Assembly: GCF_036634175.1 (NCBI RefSeq)
Contig: NZ_JAZIFX010000001.1
Span: forward strand, 6,200,001-6,264,000
Source: Streptomyces sp. P9-A2
Lineage (GTDB): Bacteria > Actinomycetota > Actinomycetes > Streptomycetales > Streptomycetaceae
Direction: 5' to 3'
Length of the DNA stretch: 64,000 nucleotides
Below, one piece after another: positions 45,994 to 54,601 of this stretch. Made by a program: the position numbers and the translations under genes. The notes under the pieces are model-generated. The model made no database searches, was not told the DNA's origin, and saw only the letters and a program-made list of their open reading frames with translations. Numbering within the stretch: the stretch's first letter is position 1; every line of letters starts with the position of its first letter.

Positions 45994-46988
45994 CGGTACG
46001 TCACATGAGTGGATTCGACATCGCGGGGTGGGGCAAGGCCCTGCCCGAACGGGTCATCACCAGTGCCGAGCTGGCGGACCGCTTCGGGGTCGACGAGGAC
46101 TGGGTCGTCAGCCGCTGCGGCATCCGCGAGCGGCGGGCGGTCGACCCCGGTCAGACCACTGCCTCGCTGGCCGTCGAGGCGGGCCGCGCGGCCTTGGACA
46201 AGGCGGGCCTGACCGGTGCCGACATCGCCCATCTGATCGTGGCCACGGCCACCCCCGAACAACCCTCGCCCGCCACCTCCGCCTTCGTCCACCATGAACT
46301 GGGCATCGGCGGCGGGGCGATGGACGTCAACTCCGAATGTGCGGGCTTCGTGTACGGCCTGGTCACGGCCATGGGGTTCCTCCGTATGGACCGCCGCCCG
46401 ATCCTGTTGATCGGCTCGGACACGCACACGCTGACCGCCGACCCGGCCGACCGTGACCTGTCCATCCTGGTGGGCGACGGCGCGGCCGCGGTGGTACTCG
46501 TGCCGGGTCCGGAGGATCCGGTACTGGCGTGGAACCTGGGTGCGGACGGCTCCTGCGCCGACGCGCTGAAGGTGCCCGCGGGCGGCAGCCGGATGCCCAC
46601 CACACCGGAGACGGTCGCGCAGGGACTCCACTACGCGCAGATCAAGGGCAACGAGATCTACCTCAACGCGGTCCGCTACACGGTCCGCACGGTGCGCGAG
46701 ACCCTGGAGAGCGCCAAGGTCCCGCCCACTGAGGTGGACCACGTCGTCCCGCACCAGGCGAACATCCGGATCATCAACTCCGTTCTCCAGCACACCGGTC
46801 TGCGGCCGGAGTCCCTGGTGACCAACCTGGAGCGGTACGGCAACACCGCCTCGGCCTCCATCCCGCTGGCGCTCACCGAGGCGCTGGAGGCAGGACGCAT
46901 CCGGCCTGGGGAGCTCGTGCTGTTCGCGGGCTTCGGCGCGGGGATGACCTGGGGTTCGGTGCTGATGCGCTGGGGAGGGGCCGCGTGA
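45990..46988 (+). CDS. 3-oxoacyl-ACP synthase III (FabH-like)
   Basis: 332 residues from the GTG that overlaps the ACP stop (327 if the ATG at 46005 is used; neither has a clear ribosome site, so coupling is favoured). The Cys-His-Asn triad is intact: VNSECAGFVYGLVT, DHVVPHQANIRIINS and ERYGNTASASIPLAL. FabH-type enzymes condense an acyl-CoA or acyl-carrier starter with malonyl-ACP. Here the starter could be a simple acyl-CoA, or the pyrrolyl group handed over from the prolyl carrier protein. It shares a GTGA overlap with the following FabG gene. Confidence 0.93.
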   Translation: MTVRHMSGFDIAGWGKALPERVITSAELADRFGVDEDWVVSRCGIRERRAVDPGQTTASLAVEAGRAALDKAGLTGADIAHLIVATATPEQPSPATSAFVHHELGIGGGAMDVNSECAGFVYGLVTAMGFLRMDRRPILLIGSDTHTLTADPADRDLSILVGDGAAAVVLVPGPEDPVLAWNLGADGSCADALKVPAGGSRMPTTPETVAQGLHYAQIKGNEIYLNAVRYTVRTVRETLESAKVPPTEVDHVVPHQANIRIINSVLQHTGLRPESLVTNLERYGNTASASIPLALTEALEAGRIRPGELVLFAGFGAGMTWGSVLMRWGGAA

Positions 46989-47737
46989 GCGGACAGGGGG
47001 CGGGGAAGCGCCCCGACGCGCCGGTCGCGCTGGTGACCGGCGCGTCGGGCGGGCTCGGGCAGGCGCTCGCGGTCGAACTCGACGCGTTGGGCTGTCGGGT
47101 GGCCGTACACTACCGCCGTGCTGCCGACCAGGCCGATGCGGTGCGCGAGAAGCTGACGCACGACGCGGTGGTCGTCGGCGCGGACGTGGGCTCGTGGGAG
47201 GCGACCCAGAAGCTGTACCGGCGCGTCGAGGAGTCCCTCGGGCCTATCGATGTCGTGGTCAACAACGGGGCGATCCGCCGGGACGCCCTGATGGCGATGC
47301 AGTCCCCGGACGACTGGCACGAGGTCATCCGAACCAACCTGCTGGGGACGTTCCACACCAGCCGGGTCGCACTGCCGCACATGTTGCGGCAGCGCTGGGG
47401 CCGGATCATCAACGTCGTCTCGCCCTCGGGCCTGATCGCCACGGCGGGTCAGACAGCGTATTCCGCCTCCAAGGCCGGGGTCATCGGCATGACCCGGACG
47501 CTGGCCGCCGAGTGCGGCCGGCGCGGGGTCACGGTGAACGCCGTCTCACCGGGATTCATGATCACGGGCATGACCCAGGACCTGCCGGAACGGATCATGG
47601 ACGACATGGCACGCAAGGCGCCGGTGCCGAGGTTCGTCACGGTGGAGGAGGTCGCCCGCAGTGTCTCGCTCTTCCTCGACCAGGACTGCATGACCGGTCA
47701 GGTGGTCAGCATCGACAGCGGGGTCTCCGTCATGTGA
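46985..47737 (+). CDS. 3-oxoacyl-ACP reductase (FabG-like SDR)
   Basis: 250 residues from a GTG overlapping the KAS III stop. The cofactor motif is TGASGGLGQALAVEL. NNGAIRRDALMAM is the FabG signature with NNG in place of NNAG. The catalytic serine and YSASK lie in VVSPSGLIATAGQTAYSASK, and the typical GFMITGMTQDLPE and GQVVSIDSG end follows. It reduces a 3-oxoacyl-ACP with NADPH. Together with KAS II and MaoC it supplies a dissociated fatty-acid-type elongation cycle. Two hairpin terminators follow. Confidence 0.94.
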   Translation: MSGQGAGKRPDAPVALVTGASGGLGQALAVELDALGCRVAVHYRRAADQADAVREKLTHDAVVVGADVGSWEATQKLYRRVEESLGPIDVVVNNGAIRRDALMAMQSPDDWHEVIRTNLLGTFHTSRVALPHMLRQRWGRIINVVSPSGLIATAGQTAYSASKAGVIGMTRTLAAECGRRGVTVNAVSPGFMITGMTQDLPERIMDDMARKAPVPRFVTVEEVARSVSLFLDQDCMTGQVVSIDSGVSVM

Positions 47738-47759
47738 GACGGGACCCGCGGCGATGAGT

Positions 47760-47791
47760 CCGGGAGGGGCGCGTGGGAGCGCCCCTCCCGG
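47760..47791. terminator. 12-bp hairpin terminator after fabG-like gene
   Basis: CCGGGAGGGGCG (47760-47771) and CGCCCCTCCCGG (47780-47791) form a perfect stem with an eight-base loop, 22 nt after the stop codon. Confidence 0.75.
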
Positions 47792-47856
47792 ATTTCGTGC
47801 GGGTCGATCGGGTTCTGGGTGGGGGTGGGTCCGAAGCGGACAGGTCCGGGATTCCG

Positions 47857-47904
47857 GCCGTACGGGCAGGTCCGGAAACAGCCGTACGGGCAGGTCCGGA
47901 AACA
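47857..47904. repeat. Perfect 24-bp tandem duplication
   Basis: The 24-base unit at 47857-47880 is repeated exactly at 47881-47904 (unit starts GCCGTACGGG and ends CCGGAAACA); a partial degenerate copy precedes it near 47838. Confidence 0.9.
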
Positions 47905-47911
47905 ACGGTGA

Positions 47912-47957
47912 GCCGGGGGGCCGCGGACGCCGGTCCCGGCGTCCGCGGCCCCCCGGC
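47912..47957. terminator. Very long 21-22-bp hairpin between convergent genes
   Basis: Positions 47912-47933 are exactly complementary to 47936-47957, GC throughout. It lies nine bases from the SARP stop and probably serves as a bidirectional terminator. Confidence 0.85.
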
Positions 47958-47965
47958 TTCCGGTG

Positions 47966-48775
47966 TCAGCTCAGCGCGTGCGACGGCACCGCCTGGTGCG
48001 GTGACGGGACGGGCGGGGGCATGGGCCTGGAACTGCTCAGCAGCCCCAGGTAGGCGGCCTCGCTCTCCGGGCTGGGGTCTATCCCCAGCTCCTCGGCGAG
48101 CACCGTGCGTAACTGCTGGTATATCTGCAGGGCTTCGGCCCTGTTGCCGGCCAGCCGGTGCGCGGTCATCTGACACCGGTAGGCGCTCTCTCTGAACGGC
48201 GCCTGGCGCACCGCCTCATCCGCGTACCGCAGGGCGTGATGCGTGTCGCCCAGCGCGGAGGACGAGCTACTGGCGGTCTCCAGCGCGGAGACGCGCACCT
48301 CCTTCAGCCGGCCCCGGACCGAGCCGACCCACTCGCCCTCGTGGGAAGCGAGGAAAGGTCCCCGCAGCAGGGACACGGCCATGACGGCGAGCCGTTGCGC
48401 GGTGGCGTGGTCACCGTTGCGGTACGCTGCCGCCGCGCTGACGGCGGCACTCTCGGCGCGGTCCACGTCCACCTGGGCACCCTCCGGAAGCCGCAACAGA
48501 TAGCGCCCCCCGCGGGCGATCAGAAGGGGCTCGGAGGTGGGTGACTCCTCGGACAGGAAGGCCCGCAGGCGGCTGACGACGCTGCGGAGGGCCGAGGCCC
48601 AGGTGCTCGGCGGGCCGTCCGGCCAGATGGTGTCGGCGAGCTGTTCCCGGTCGATACCGGTGGGCCGCTCGACGCAGAGCCGGGCGAGAGCGATCTGAGC
48701 CTGGTGACTGGAGAGAACCTGGGGGGCCTCTCTGTCGTGTTCGATGGACACAAGGCCGACAAGCCTGATGAGCAC
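47966..48775 (-). CDS. SARP-family pathway-specific activator
   Basis: 269 residues from a GTG at 48773-48775 with GGGGGAG just upstream; the long frame to 48976 has no family similarity before this point. The OmpR-type winged helix is at residues 1-90 (LIRLVGLVSIEHDREAPQVL, REQLADTIWPDGPPSTWASA, LRSVVSRLRAFL). The bacterial transcriptional activation domain is at 95-250 (VDVDRAESAAVSAAAAYRNG, ELGIDPSPESEAAYLGLL). SARPs recruit RNA polymerase at direct heptamer repeats 11 bp apart. The repeat at 45660-45681 and the intergenic region at 48776-49185 are candidate targets. Confidence 0.93.
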   Translation of the reverse strand: MLIRLVGLVSIEHDREAPQVLSSHQAQIALARLCVERPTGIDREQLADTIWPDGPPSTWASALRSVVSRLRAFLSEESPTSEPLLIARGGRYLLRLPEGAQVDVDRAESAAVSAAAAYRNGDHATAQRLAVMAVSLLRGPFLASHEGEWVGSVRGRLKEVRVSALETASSSSSALGDTHHALRYADEAVRQAPFRESAYRCQMTAHRLAGNRAEALQIYQQLRTVLAEELGIDPSPESEAAYLGLLSSSRPMPPPVPSPHQAVPSHALS

Positions 48776-49185
48776 GGCTACTCCCCCGAGAGTTTGAGGC
48801 GGCCCCCACCGGTTTGGCCGAGGGAAGCCGACTTGCTGTCGTGTGGCGTGCTGGTGGTGCGTACGGCCCCGGTCCGGCCCGCGCCCCTGAACGGCGGACT
48901 TGTGGATTCCGCGAGAGGAGGGAGCCGGAGCGGAAGGGGCTTTACAAAATCCTCCCCAGAACTGAGTAAACATCATTCTCGTTCAAAACAGTGGTGTGTC
49001 AACTGAGCTGTGAATCGGTAAAAGTTGAATCACGACGCATATAACTTTCCATATGCGAATCAGTCGGGTGGCTACTTGGTCTTGCTCCCGTGTTGCGCCC
49101 TCATTGCGTGGTGGACGTTGAATTCGAGGCACGACGGTTCCGTTGTGCCGGTGCGCAATGGACGCCATGAACGAGAGGACGTCCG
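48776..49185. promoter_or_regulatory. Divergent SARP/oxoamine-synthase promoter region with AT-rich inverted repeat
   Basis: About 410 bp, strikingly AT-rich between 48945 and 49075. GCATAT (49037-49042) and ATATGC (49051-49056) form a perfect inverted repeat eight bases apart, 130 nt before the oxoamine synthase start. TGAATC elements occur at 49011 and 49026. These are candidate operator and promoter elements. Confidence 0.5.
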
Positions 49186-50400
49186 ATGGCTTCCGCAGGG
49201 TGGGGGAGAATCGCGTACAAGCTCGACGCTACTCGGCGTCGCGTGGCCTCGCTGGAGTGGGGCGCCGAGCGCCGCAACAGCTTCGTCCCCTACACCGCCG
49301 AGCGCGACTCGGCCTACGTCGACCTGGACGGCCGGCGTCTGCTGATGATGTCGGGCTACAGCTACCTCGGCCTCTCCGGTGACGAGCGAGTGGTCTCCGC
49401 CGCCCAGGAGGCCGCCGCCCGATACGGCACCGGCAACCACGGGGTGCGCGCGCTGGCGGGTTCCATCCCGCTCCACGAGGAGCTGGAGGCCGAGATCGCC
49501 GAGATCGCCGAGCGGGACCGGGCCATCGCCTTCGGCTCCGGCTACGCCGCCAACGTCGGGACGATCGGTGCGCTCGTCGGTCCCGGCGACACCGTCTTCG
49601 TCGACAAGTACGCCCACGCCAGCATCGTGGACGGCTGCCGGCTCAGCGGTGCCACCGTGGTCCGTTTCCGGCACAACGACACCGAGCACCTCACTCGGCG
49701 GATGGAGGCCGCCGCACCCGGCGGGGTACGCCTGGTGATCGTCGACAGCGTCTACTCGATGGACGGTGACATCGCCCCGCTGCCGCGGCTGCGCGAGGTC
49801 TGCGACGCCCACGAGGCATTGCTGATGGCCGATGAGGCCCACGCCCTCGGCGTCATCGGCCGCACCGGCATGGGCATCGAGGAGCACTTCGACCGCGAGG
49901 TGCGGGTGGATGTCAAACTCGGCACCCTCTCCAAGGCCATCCCCTCCATGGGCGGCTGGGTCGCCGGGTCGGCCGAGCTCATCGGCCATCTGCGGTACGC
50001 CGCCCGGCCGTTCCTCTTCTCCGCCGCGCTCGCCCCCGCGTCGGCCGCCGCCGCCCTGGCGGCGTTGCGGGTGCTGCGCGCCGAACCGGAGCTCGTCGCC
50101 CGGGTCCAGAGCCACGGCACCCGCTTCCGGGATCTGGTCACGGCGGGCGGGATGCGGATCGGCGACAGCGAGACGGCCGTCGTCCCGCTTATCGCCGGTA
50201 CCGATGAGGCTGCCTACGACCTGGCGACCGCCGCCCGAAGGCTGGGCGTCATCGGCCTGCCGGTGGTGACCCCGGCCGTCCCCCGCGACCTGGCCCGGCT
50301 GCGCATCGCCGTGACCGCACGGCACACGGACGCGGACATCGAATTCGCGGCCGAGGCCCTCCTCAAGGCTGCGGGGGAGTGCGGCCTGCCGACCGCCTGA
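49186..50400 (+). CDS. PLP-dependent alpha-oxoamine synthase
   Basis: 404 residues from an ATG. The fold-type I family signature is complete: SGYSYLGLSGDERV, YGTGNHGVRALAGSIPLHEE (acyl-binding), FGSGYAANVGTIGAL, MADEAHALGVIGRTGMG (PLP aspartate) and KLGTLSKAIPSMGGWVAG (PLP lysine). Such enzymes decarboxylatively condense an amino acid (Gly, Ala or Ser) with an acyl-thioester to give an aminoketone, as in KBL, BioF, ALA synthase, CqsA and the domain in prodiginine RedN. In this cluster it probably adds a C-N unit to an ACP- or PCP-bound acyl group. Confidence 0.94.
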   Translation: MASAGWGRIAYKLDATRRRVASLEWGAERRNSFVPYTAERDSAYVDLDGRRLLMMSGYSYLGLSGDERVVSAAQEAAARYGTGNHGVRALAGSIPLHEELEAEIAEIAERDRAIAFGSGYAANVGTIGALVGPGDTVFVDKYAHASIVDGCRLSGATVVRFRHNDTEHLTRRMEAAAPGGVRLVIVDSVYSMDGDIAPLPRLREVCDAHEALLMADEAHALGVIGRTGMGIEEHFDREVRVDVKLGTLSKAIPSMGGWVAGSAELIGHLRYAARPFLFSAALAPASAAAALAALRVLRAEPELVARVQSHGTRFRDLVTAGGMRIGDSETAVVPLIAGTDEAAYDLATAARRLGVIGLPVVTPAVPRDLARLRIAVTARHTDADIEFAAEALLKAAGECGLPTA

Positions 50401-50575
50401 CCGGAGCCGCCCGGCCCGAACCGAAGGGCTCCGGGCCGCGACCCCGGGGCCGTACGGGACCCGACGCCGCACCGGACCCCGCCGGGCGACCGCCCCGGAG
50501 AGCGGCGGGAAACAGGCTGTGCTTGCTTGCTCCGGTCGGCCCGAGACCACCGGAGAGTGAAGGAGAGAACAGACC

Positions 50576-51841
50576 ATGCGTACTCCGGCAGGACGTCCCG
50601 CCCGATCGGACGTGGCCATCAGCGGCATGGGTGTCGTCACCCCGGCCGGCTGCACCACCGAGGAGCTGTGGACCGCCGTCTCGGCCGGCCGCTCCCTCGC
50701 CGCCGACCTCACCCACTTCGATGTCGCGCAGCACCGCATCCGCATCGGCTGCCGGGTGCGCGGCCTCACCGACGCCGACCGGGACCACCCCTGGCAGCGG
50801 GTGCTGGCGAGCAAGGACGCCCAGCGGCTCGATCCCTTCGCCCGGTACGGGCTCGCCGCCGCCCTGGCCGCGCACGCCGACGCCGGGCTTCCCGAGGCCT
50901 CCGCCGCCCGTTGCGCGATCGTGGTCGGCAACGCCGTCGGCGGGCGCACCACCAGTGACCTGGAGTCCGTGAACTTCGCGGCCCGCGGCCCCCAGGGCGT
51001 CCGCCCACTGATGCCCCTGATGACGATGCCCAACGCCGCCGCCGCGCAGATCGCCCTTCAACTGGGCTGGCACGGGCCGGCCCTCACGGTCAGTACCACC
51101 TGCGCCAGCGGCGCCGACGCCATCGGCCTGGGCGCCGCGATGCTCCGGGACCACCGCGCGGACATCGTGATCGCCGGGGGCTGCGAGGCGACCCTCACCC
51201 CGATCACCCTCGCCGGTTTCGGCAACCTCAACGCCACCTCCACCCGCACCGACGCCGCGACCGCGTGCCGCCCCTTCGACGAGAGCCGGGACGGCTTCGT
51301 CATGGGAGAGGGAGCCGCCTTCGTGGTCCTGGAGCGGGCGGAGGACGCCCGGGCCCGGGGTGCCCGCCCGCACGGCCTCGTAGCTGGGCACGCCGCCACC
51401 TCCGACGCGTACCACCTCTCCGCCCCGCACCCCGAAGGCGCCTTCGCCGCCGATGCCATGTCCGGTGCCCTCACCGACGCCGGGCTCGCCCCCGCCGACA
51501 TCGCCCATGTCAACGCCCACGGCACCGCCACCGTGCACAACGATCGCGCCGAAGCCGCCGCGCTGGCCAAGGTGTTCGGGCCGTACGGGCTTCCGGTGAC
51601 CGCCAGCAAGGGCGTCATCGGCCACCTCATCGGAGCGGCCGGGGCCGTCGAACTCGTCGTCGCCGTCCTGTCGATGAACGCGGGCGCGGTGCCGCCCACC
51701 GCCAACCACACACGAACGGAGCCCGAGATGGAGATCGACGTGGTCCACGGCGCCCCGCGGCCCGTCGCCCTCGGCCCGGCACTGACCAACTCCTTCGGCT
51801 TCGGCGGCCACAACAGCAGCCTGGTGGTGACCCCCGCATGA
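50576..51841 (+). CDS. 3-oxoacyl-ACP synthase II (FabF-like)
   Basis: 421 residues from the ATG at 50576, with GAAGGAGAG upstream. The Cys-His-His triad is intact: TVSTTCASGADAIGLGA, HVNAHGTATVHND and ASKGVIGHLIGAAGAVEL. The usual NSFGFGGHNSSLV end is present. No chain-length-factor partner is encoded, so it is an active homodimer-type condensing enzyme rather than a type II PKS pair. It overlaps the MaoC gene by 4 nt and should extend the chain begun by KAS III, or condense the pyrrolyl starter with malonyl-ACP. Confidence 0.94.
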   Translation: MRTPAGRPARSDVAISGMGVVTPAGCTTEELWTAVSAGRSLAADLTHFDVAQHRIRIGCRVRGLTDADRDHPWQRVLASKDAQRLDPFARYGLAAALAAHADAGLPEASAARCAIVVGNAVGGRTTSDLESVNFAARGPQGVRPLMPLMTMPNAAAAQIALQLGWHGPALTVSTTCASGADAIGLGAAMLRDHRADIVIAGGCEATLTPITLAGFGNLNATSTRTDAATACRPFDESRDGFVMGEGAAFVVLERAEDARARGARPHGLVAGHAATSDAYHLSAPHPEGAFAADAMSGALTDAGLAPADIAHVNAHGTATVHNDRAEAAALAKVFGPYGLPVTASKGVIGHLIGAAGAVELVVAVLSMNAGAVPPTANHTRTEPEMEIDVVHGAPRPVALGPALTNSFGFGGHNSSLVVTPA

Positions 51842-52695
51842 CACTCCCCGGACCCCTCCTCGACCCGGCCGCCCCGCCGTTCGACCCGGCGGCCGCCCAC
51901 CGCTACCGCACGGTGACGCGCCAGGCCCTCGGCCGGGCGGAGCCCGCCCGCCCCGACGCGGGCCCCCTCGCAGCCTTCGTGCTCACCCACCCGCTCGCCG
52001 AACGCACCGTCGCCGACCTCGCCGCCGGGCACGGCCCGTACGCCCTGGTCCACCTTGCCCAGGAGATCGAGCTGCGCGCCCCGCTGCTGCCCGGCACCGC
52101 CGTCGACGCCCGCGCCGAGGTGCTCGGGGCACGCGTCGAACTCAAGGGCACCCGCCTCGCCCTGCGCACCCGCCTCACCGACCGGAAGGCCGGGACCCCG
52201 GTCGCCGACCTCACCACGCACATCCTGCTGGTCGGCATCCGCGCCACCGAGCCGCACGGCACCCTCGCCACGGCCCCCGCGCCCCGCCTGGAGGCGCCCG
52301 GTACGCCGGTGAGCCACGCCGTCGCGATCGACCGGGAGTGGATCGCCCGCTACGGCGAGGCCGCAGGGGACCTCAACCCGGTCCACCTCGACCCGGCGGC
52401 CGGCCGGGAGGCGGGCTTCCCCGATGTCATCGCCCACGGCATGGCGCTGGTCTCGCTGGCCGTCGAGGAGATCACCGAGCGGTACGCCGACGGGCACGCC
52501 GACCGCGTCCGGGCGCTCGGCGCCCGCTTCGCCCGCCCGGTGCTCCCCGGCACGGAAACGGCCCTCGAACTGACCCCGCCGTCCGCGCCGCCCGGCCCCG
52601 GAGACACCGTCCTGTTCACCGTCCGCTCCCAGGGTGCCGCTGCCGTCAGGGGCGGCTGGGCCCGCCTGGGACCCGCAGAGGGAGGGCACCGATGA
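51838..52695 (+). CDS. MaoC-like double-hotdog dehydratase
   Basis: 285 residues from an ATG overlapping the KAS II stop. The C-terminal hotdog carries the hydratase-2 motif WIARYGEAAGDLNPVHLDPA (catalytic Asp and His), then GFPDVIAHGMALVSLAVEEI. The N-terminal half is a degenerate hotdog (GPYALVHLAQEIELRAPLLP). This arrangement is typical of 3-hydroxyacyl-thioester dehydratases in actinomycetes. Together with FabG it would convert the beta-keto group to an enoyl-ACP. No enoyl reductase is visible, so an unsaturated chain is predicted. Confidence 0.9.
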   Translation: MTLPGPLLDPAAPPFDPAAAHRYRTVTRQALGRAEPARPDAGPLAAFVLTHPLAERTVADLAAGHGPYALVHLAQEIELRAPLLPGTAVDARAEVLGARVELKGTRLALRTRLTDRKAGTPVADLTTHILLVGIRATEPHGTLATAPAPRLEAPGTPVSHAVAIDREWIARYGEAAGDLNPVHLDPAAGREAGFPDVIAHGMALVSLAVEEITERYADGHADRVRALGARFARPVLPGTETALELTPPSAPPGPGDTVLFTVRSQGAAAVRGGWARLGPAEGGHR

Positions 52696-54200
52696 CCGAC
52701 CGACACGGCGAGACCGCCGAGGCCGTCCTGCGCTGGGCCGAGAAGACCCCCGACGCCCCCGCCCTGTGGTGGAACGGCACCGCCACCACCTACCGCGAGC
52801 TGGCCGGCGAGACCGCCGCCGCCCGCGCCCGTCTCGCCGGGCATCTCCCCGCCGGCGCCACGCTCGCGGTCCTCGACACCAAGGCGCCCCGGACCGTCGC
52901 CACCGTTCTCGCCTGCCTCGTCTCCGGCCACCCCGTCCTGCTCCCCTCGCCCACGCTGCCGCGCGACCACCTCGCCGCCGTGACCGCTGAGGCGGGCTGC
53001 GGGTACACCCTGACGGGGGAGACCGTCACGGCTCTGCCCCCGCAGCCCGGTGACGCCCGCAAGCAGGCCGTCCCGCCGGGCACCGGTTTCGTCCTGACCA
53101 CCTCCGGGTCCACCGGAACACCCAAGGCCGTCCCCCTGCCCCACGACGGCGTGGACGCCTTCACCCGCTGGGCCGCCGACGCCTTCGGTATCACCGAGGG
53201 AACCCCCGTCCTCAACTACGCTCCGCTCAACTTCGACCTGTGCCTGCTCGACGTGTGGACCACGCTCGCCCACGGCGGCCAAGTCGTGCTCGTGGACCCA
53301 GCGGTCGCCGCCAGTGGCCCCCGCCTGGTCGGCCTGCTGCGCGCCCACCGGATCGAGGTGGTCCAGGCGGTACCGCTCTTCTACGCGCTGCTCGCCGCCG
53401 CCGCGCGGGCCGAGGGAGGCGGCCCGCTGGAGACCATGCGCCATGCGGTCTTCACCGGGGACGTGATGGCCGAGCGGCCCCTCGCCGACCTCACGGCCCT
53501 CGCCCCGGGCGCGCGACTGCACAACGTCTACGGCTGCACCGAGACCAACGACAGCCTGATCCACGAGGTCGACCGGGACCGGCCGCTGCCCTCCCCGCCG
53601 CCGCTGGGCCGCCCGCTGCCGGGCGTGCACGTCCGGCTGCGGGACTCCGAGGGCCGCCTCGTCACCGGCCGGGGCGAGCTGGAGGTCTCCACGCCCTTCC
53701 AGAGCACCGGCTACCCCGACCGGCGACGCACCGCCGAGAAGTTCATCACAGACCCGGCCGACGGCTCGGACGAGGGGGTGCGCTGGTTCCGTACCGGCGA
53801 CCTGGTCGAGGCCGACGCCGACGGGGTCCTGCGGCTCGTAGGACGCCTCGACCATCAGGTGAAGATCAGGGGCGTCGCCGTCAACACCGCCGAGGTCGAG
53901 CAGGTGATGCTCGACCACCCCGACGTCGTGGAAGCCGGGGTGACCACCCTGCCCGACCCCGTCGAGGGCCGCCGCCTGGTCGCCGTGGTCCGGCTGGAGC
54001 GCGACTCGACCGCGACCAGCCTCGACCTCAAACGCCATTGCTCCGCCCGGCTGCCACGTGGTTCGGTGCCCGCCACCCTCGTTCCCGTACGCGAGCCTCT
54101 GCCCCGTACCAGCACCGGGAAGGTGGACCGCCGGGCCTTGGCCGCGCTCCGCCCCGCCGCGCCCCAGGCGCCGGCCATGTCGGTCGGCACCCGGTCCTGA
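52692..54200 (+). CDS. Stand-alone adenylation enzyme, probable L-prolyl-AMP ligase
   Basis: 502 residues from an ATG overlapping the MaoC stop. ANL motifs: A3 VLTTSGSTGTPKAVPLPH, A4 LNYAPLNFDLCLLDVWTTLA, A5 NVYGCTETNDSLIHEVD, A7 WFRTGDLVEADADG, and a C-terminal lysine in LPRTSTGKVDRRAL. The FDLCLLD and YGCTETNDS blocks resemble those of prolyl-AMP ligases such as PltF and RedM. The neighbouring carrier protein and dehydrogenase complete the known three-protein route from proline to pyrrole-2-carboxyl-PCP. Proline specificity is therefore well supported, but inferred. Confidence 0.87.
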   Translation: MTDRHGETAEAVLRWAEKTPDAPALWWNGTATTYRELAGETAAARARLAGHLPAGATLAVLDTKAPRTVATVLACLVSGHPVLLPSPTLPRDHLAAVTAEAGCGYTLTGETVTALPPQPGDARKQAVPPGTGFVLTTSGSTGTPKAVPLPHDGVDAFTRWAADAFGITEGTPVLNYAPLNFDLCLLDVWTTLAHGGQVVLVDPAVAASGPRLVGLLRAHRIEVVQAVPLFYALLAAAARAEGGGPLETMRHAVFTGDVMAERPLADLTALAPGARLHNVYGCTETNDSLIHEVDRDRPLPSPPPLGRPLPGVHVRLRDSEGRLVTGRGELEVSTPFQSTGYPDRRRTAEKFITDPADGSDEGVRWFRTGDLVEADADGVLRLVGRLDHQVKIRGVAVNTAEVEQVMLDHPDVVEAGVTTLPDPVEGRRLVAVVRLERDSTATSLDLKRHCSARLPRGSVPATLVPVREPLPRTSTGKVDRRALAALRPAAPQAPAMSVGTRS

Positions 54201-54334
54201 CTGCCGCGTACACGGGCACGTCCCGCACGAACACGCCGTACCGGCACGCCTGTGCGCGTACCCCGTACGAAAGCTTCCGCACCACCACGCCCGTACGCAC
54301 ACCTCTGTACGAACACCCTGTCAAGGAGAGCCTC

Positions 54335-54598
54335 GTGAGCAACGCCGACCAGATCAGCGAGTACATCGTCCGGGAGTTCCTGCCCGACCTCACACCCTCC
54401 CAACTGCCGTACGACCAGAACCTCCTGGGCGACGGCGTCATCGACAGCCTCGGAGTCCTCAAGTTGATCGCCTGGGTCGAGCACCACTTCCAGCTCGCCG
54501 TCGGCGACACCGACCTCGACCCGGACAACTTCCGCAGTGTCCAGGCCATCGACGCCTACATCGCCCGTTCCCGGGGCGCCTCCGTCACGGGTAGCTGA
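54335..54598 (+). CDS. Prolyl/pyrrolyl carrier protein (PltL/RedO-like)
   Basis: 87 residues from a GTG with AAGGAG six bases upstream. The sequence EFLPDLTPSQLPYDQNLLGD, then GVIDSLGVLKLIAWVEHHF with the phosphopantetheine serine near residue 38, and LDPDNFRSVQAIDAY, is the characteristic pattern of carrier proteins that hold proline for oxidation to pyrrole. It starts 134 nt after the ligase; the gap contains several short CCGTACG/GTACGAACAC-like repeats of unknown role. It ends just before the TrpD-like gene. Confidence 0.92.
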   Translation: MSNADQISEYIVREFLPDLTPSQLPYDQNLLGDGVIDSLGVLKLIAWVEHHFQLAVGDTDLDPDNFRSVQAIDAYIARSRGASVTGS

Positions 54599-54601
54599 GC
54601 C

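Noticed and set aside
49072..51033. 653-residue leftward frame opposite the oxoamine synthase and KAS II genes
   Set aside because: Crosses two real genes and their promoter; composition is that of a complementary-strand artefact.
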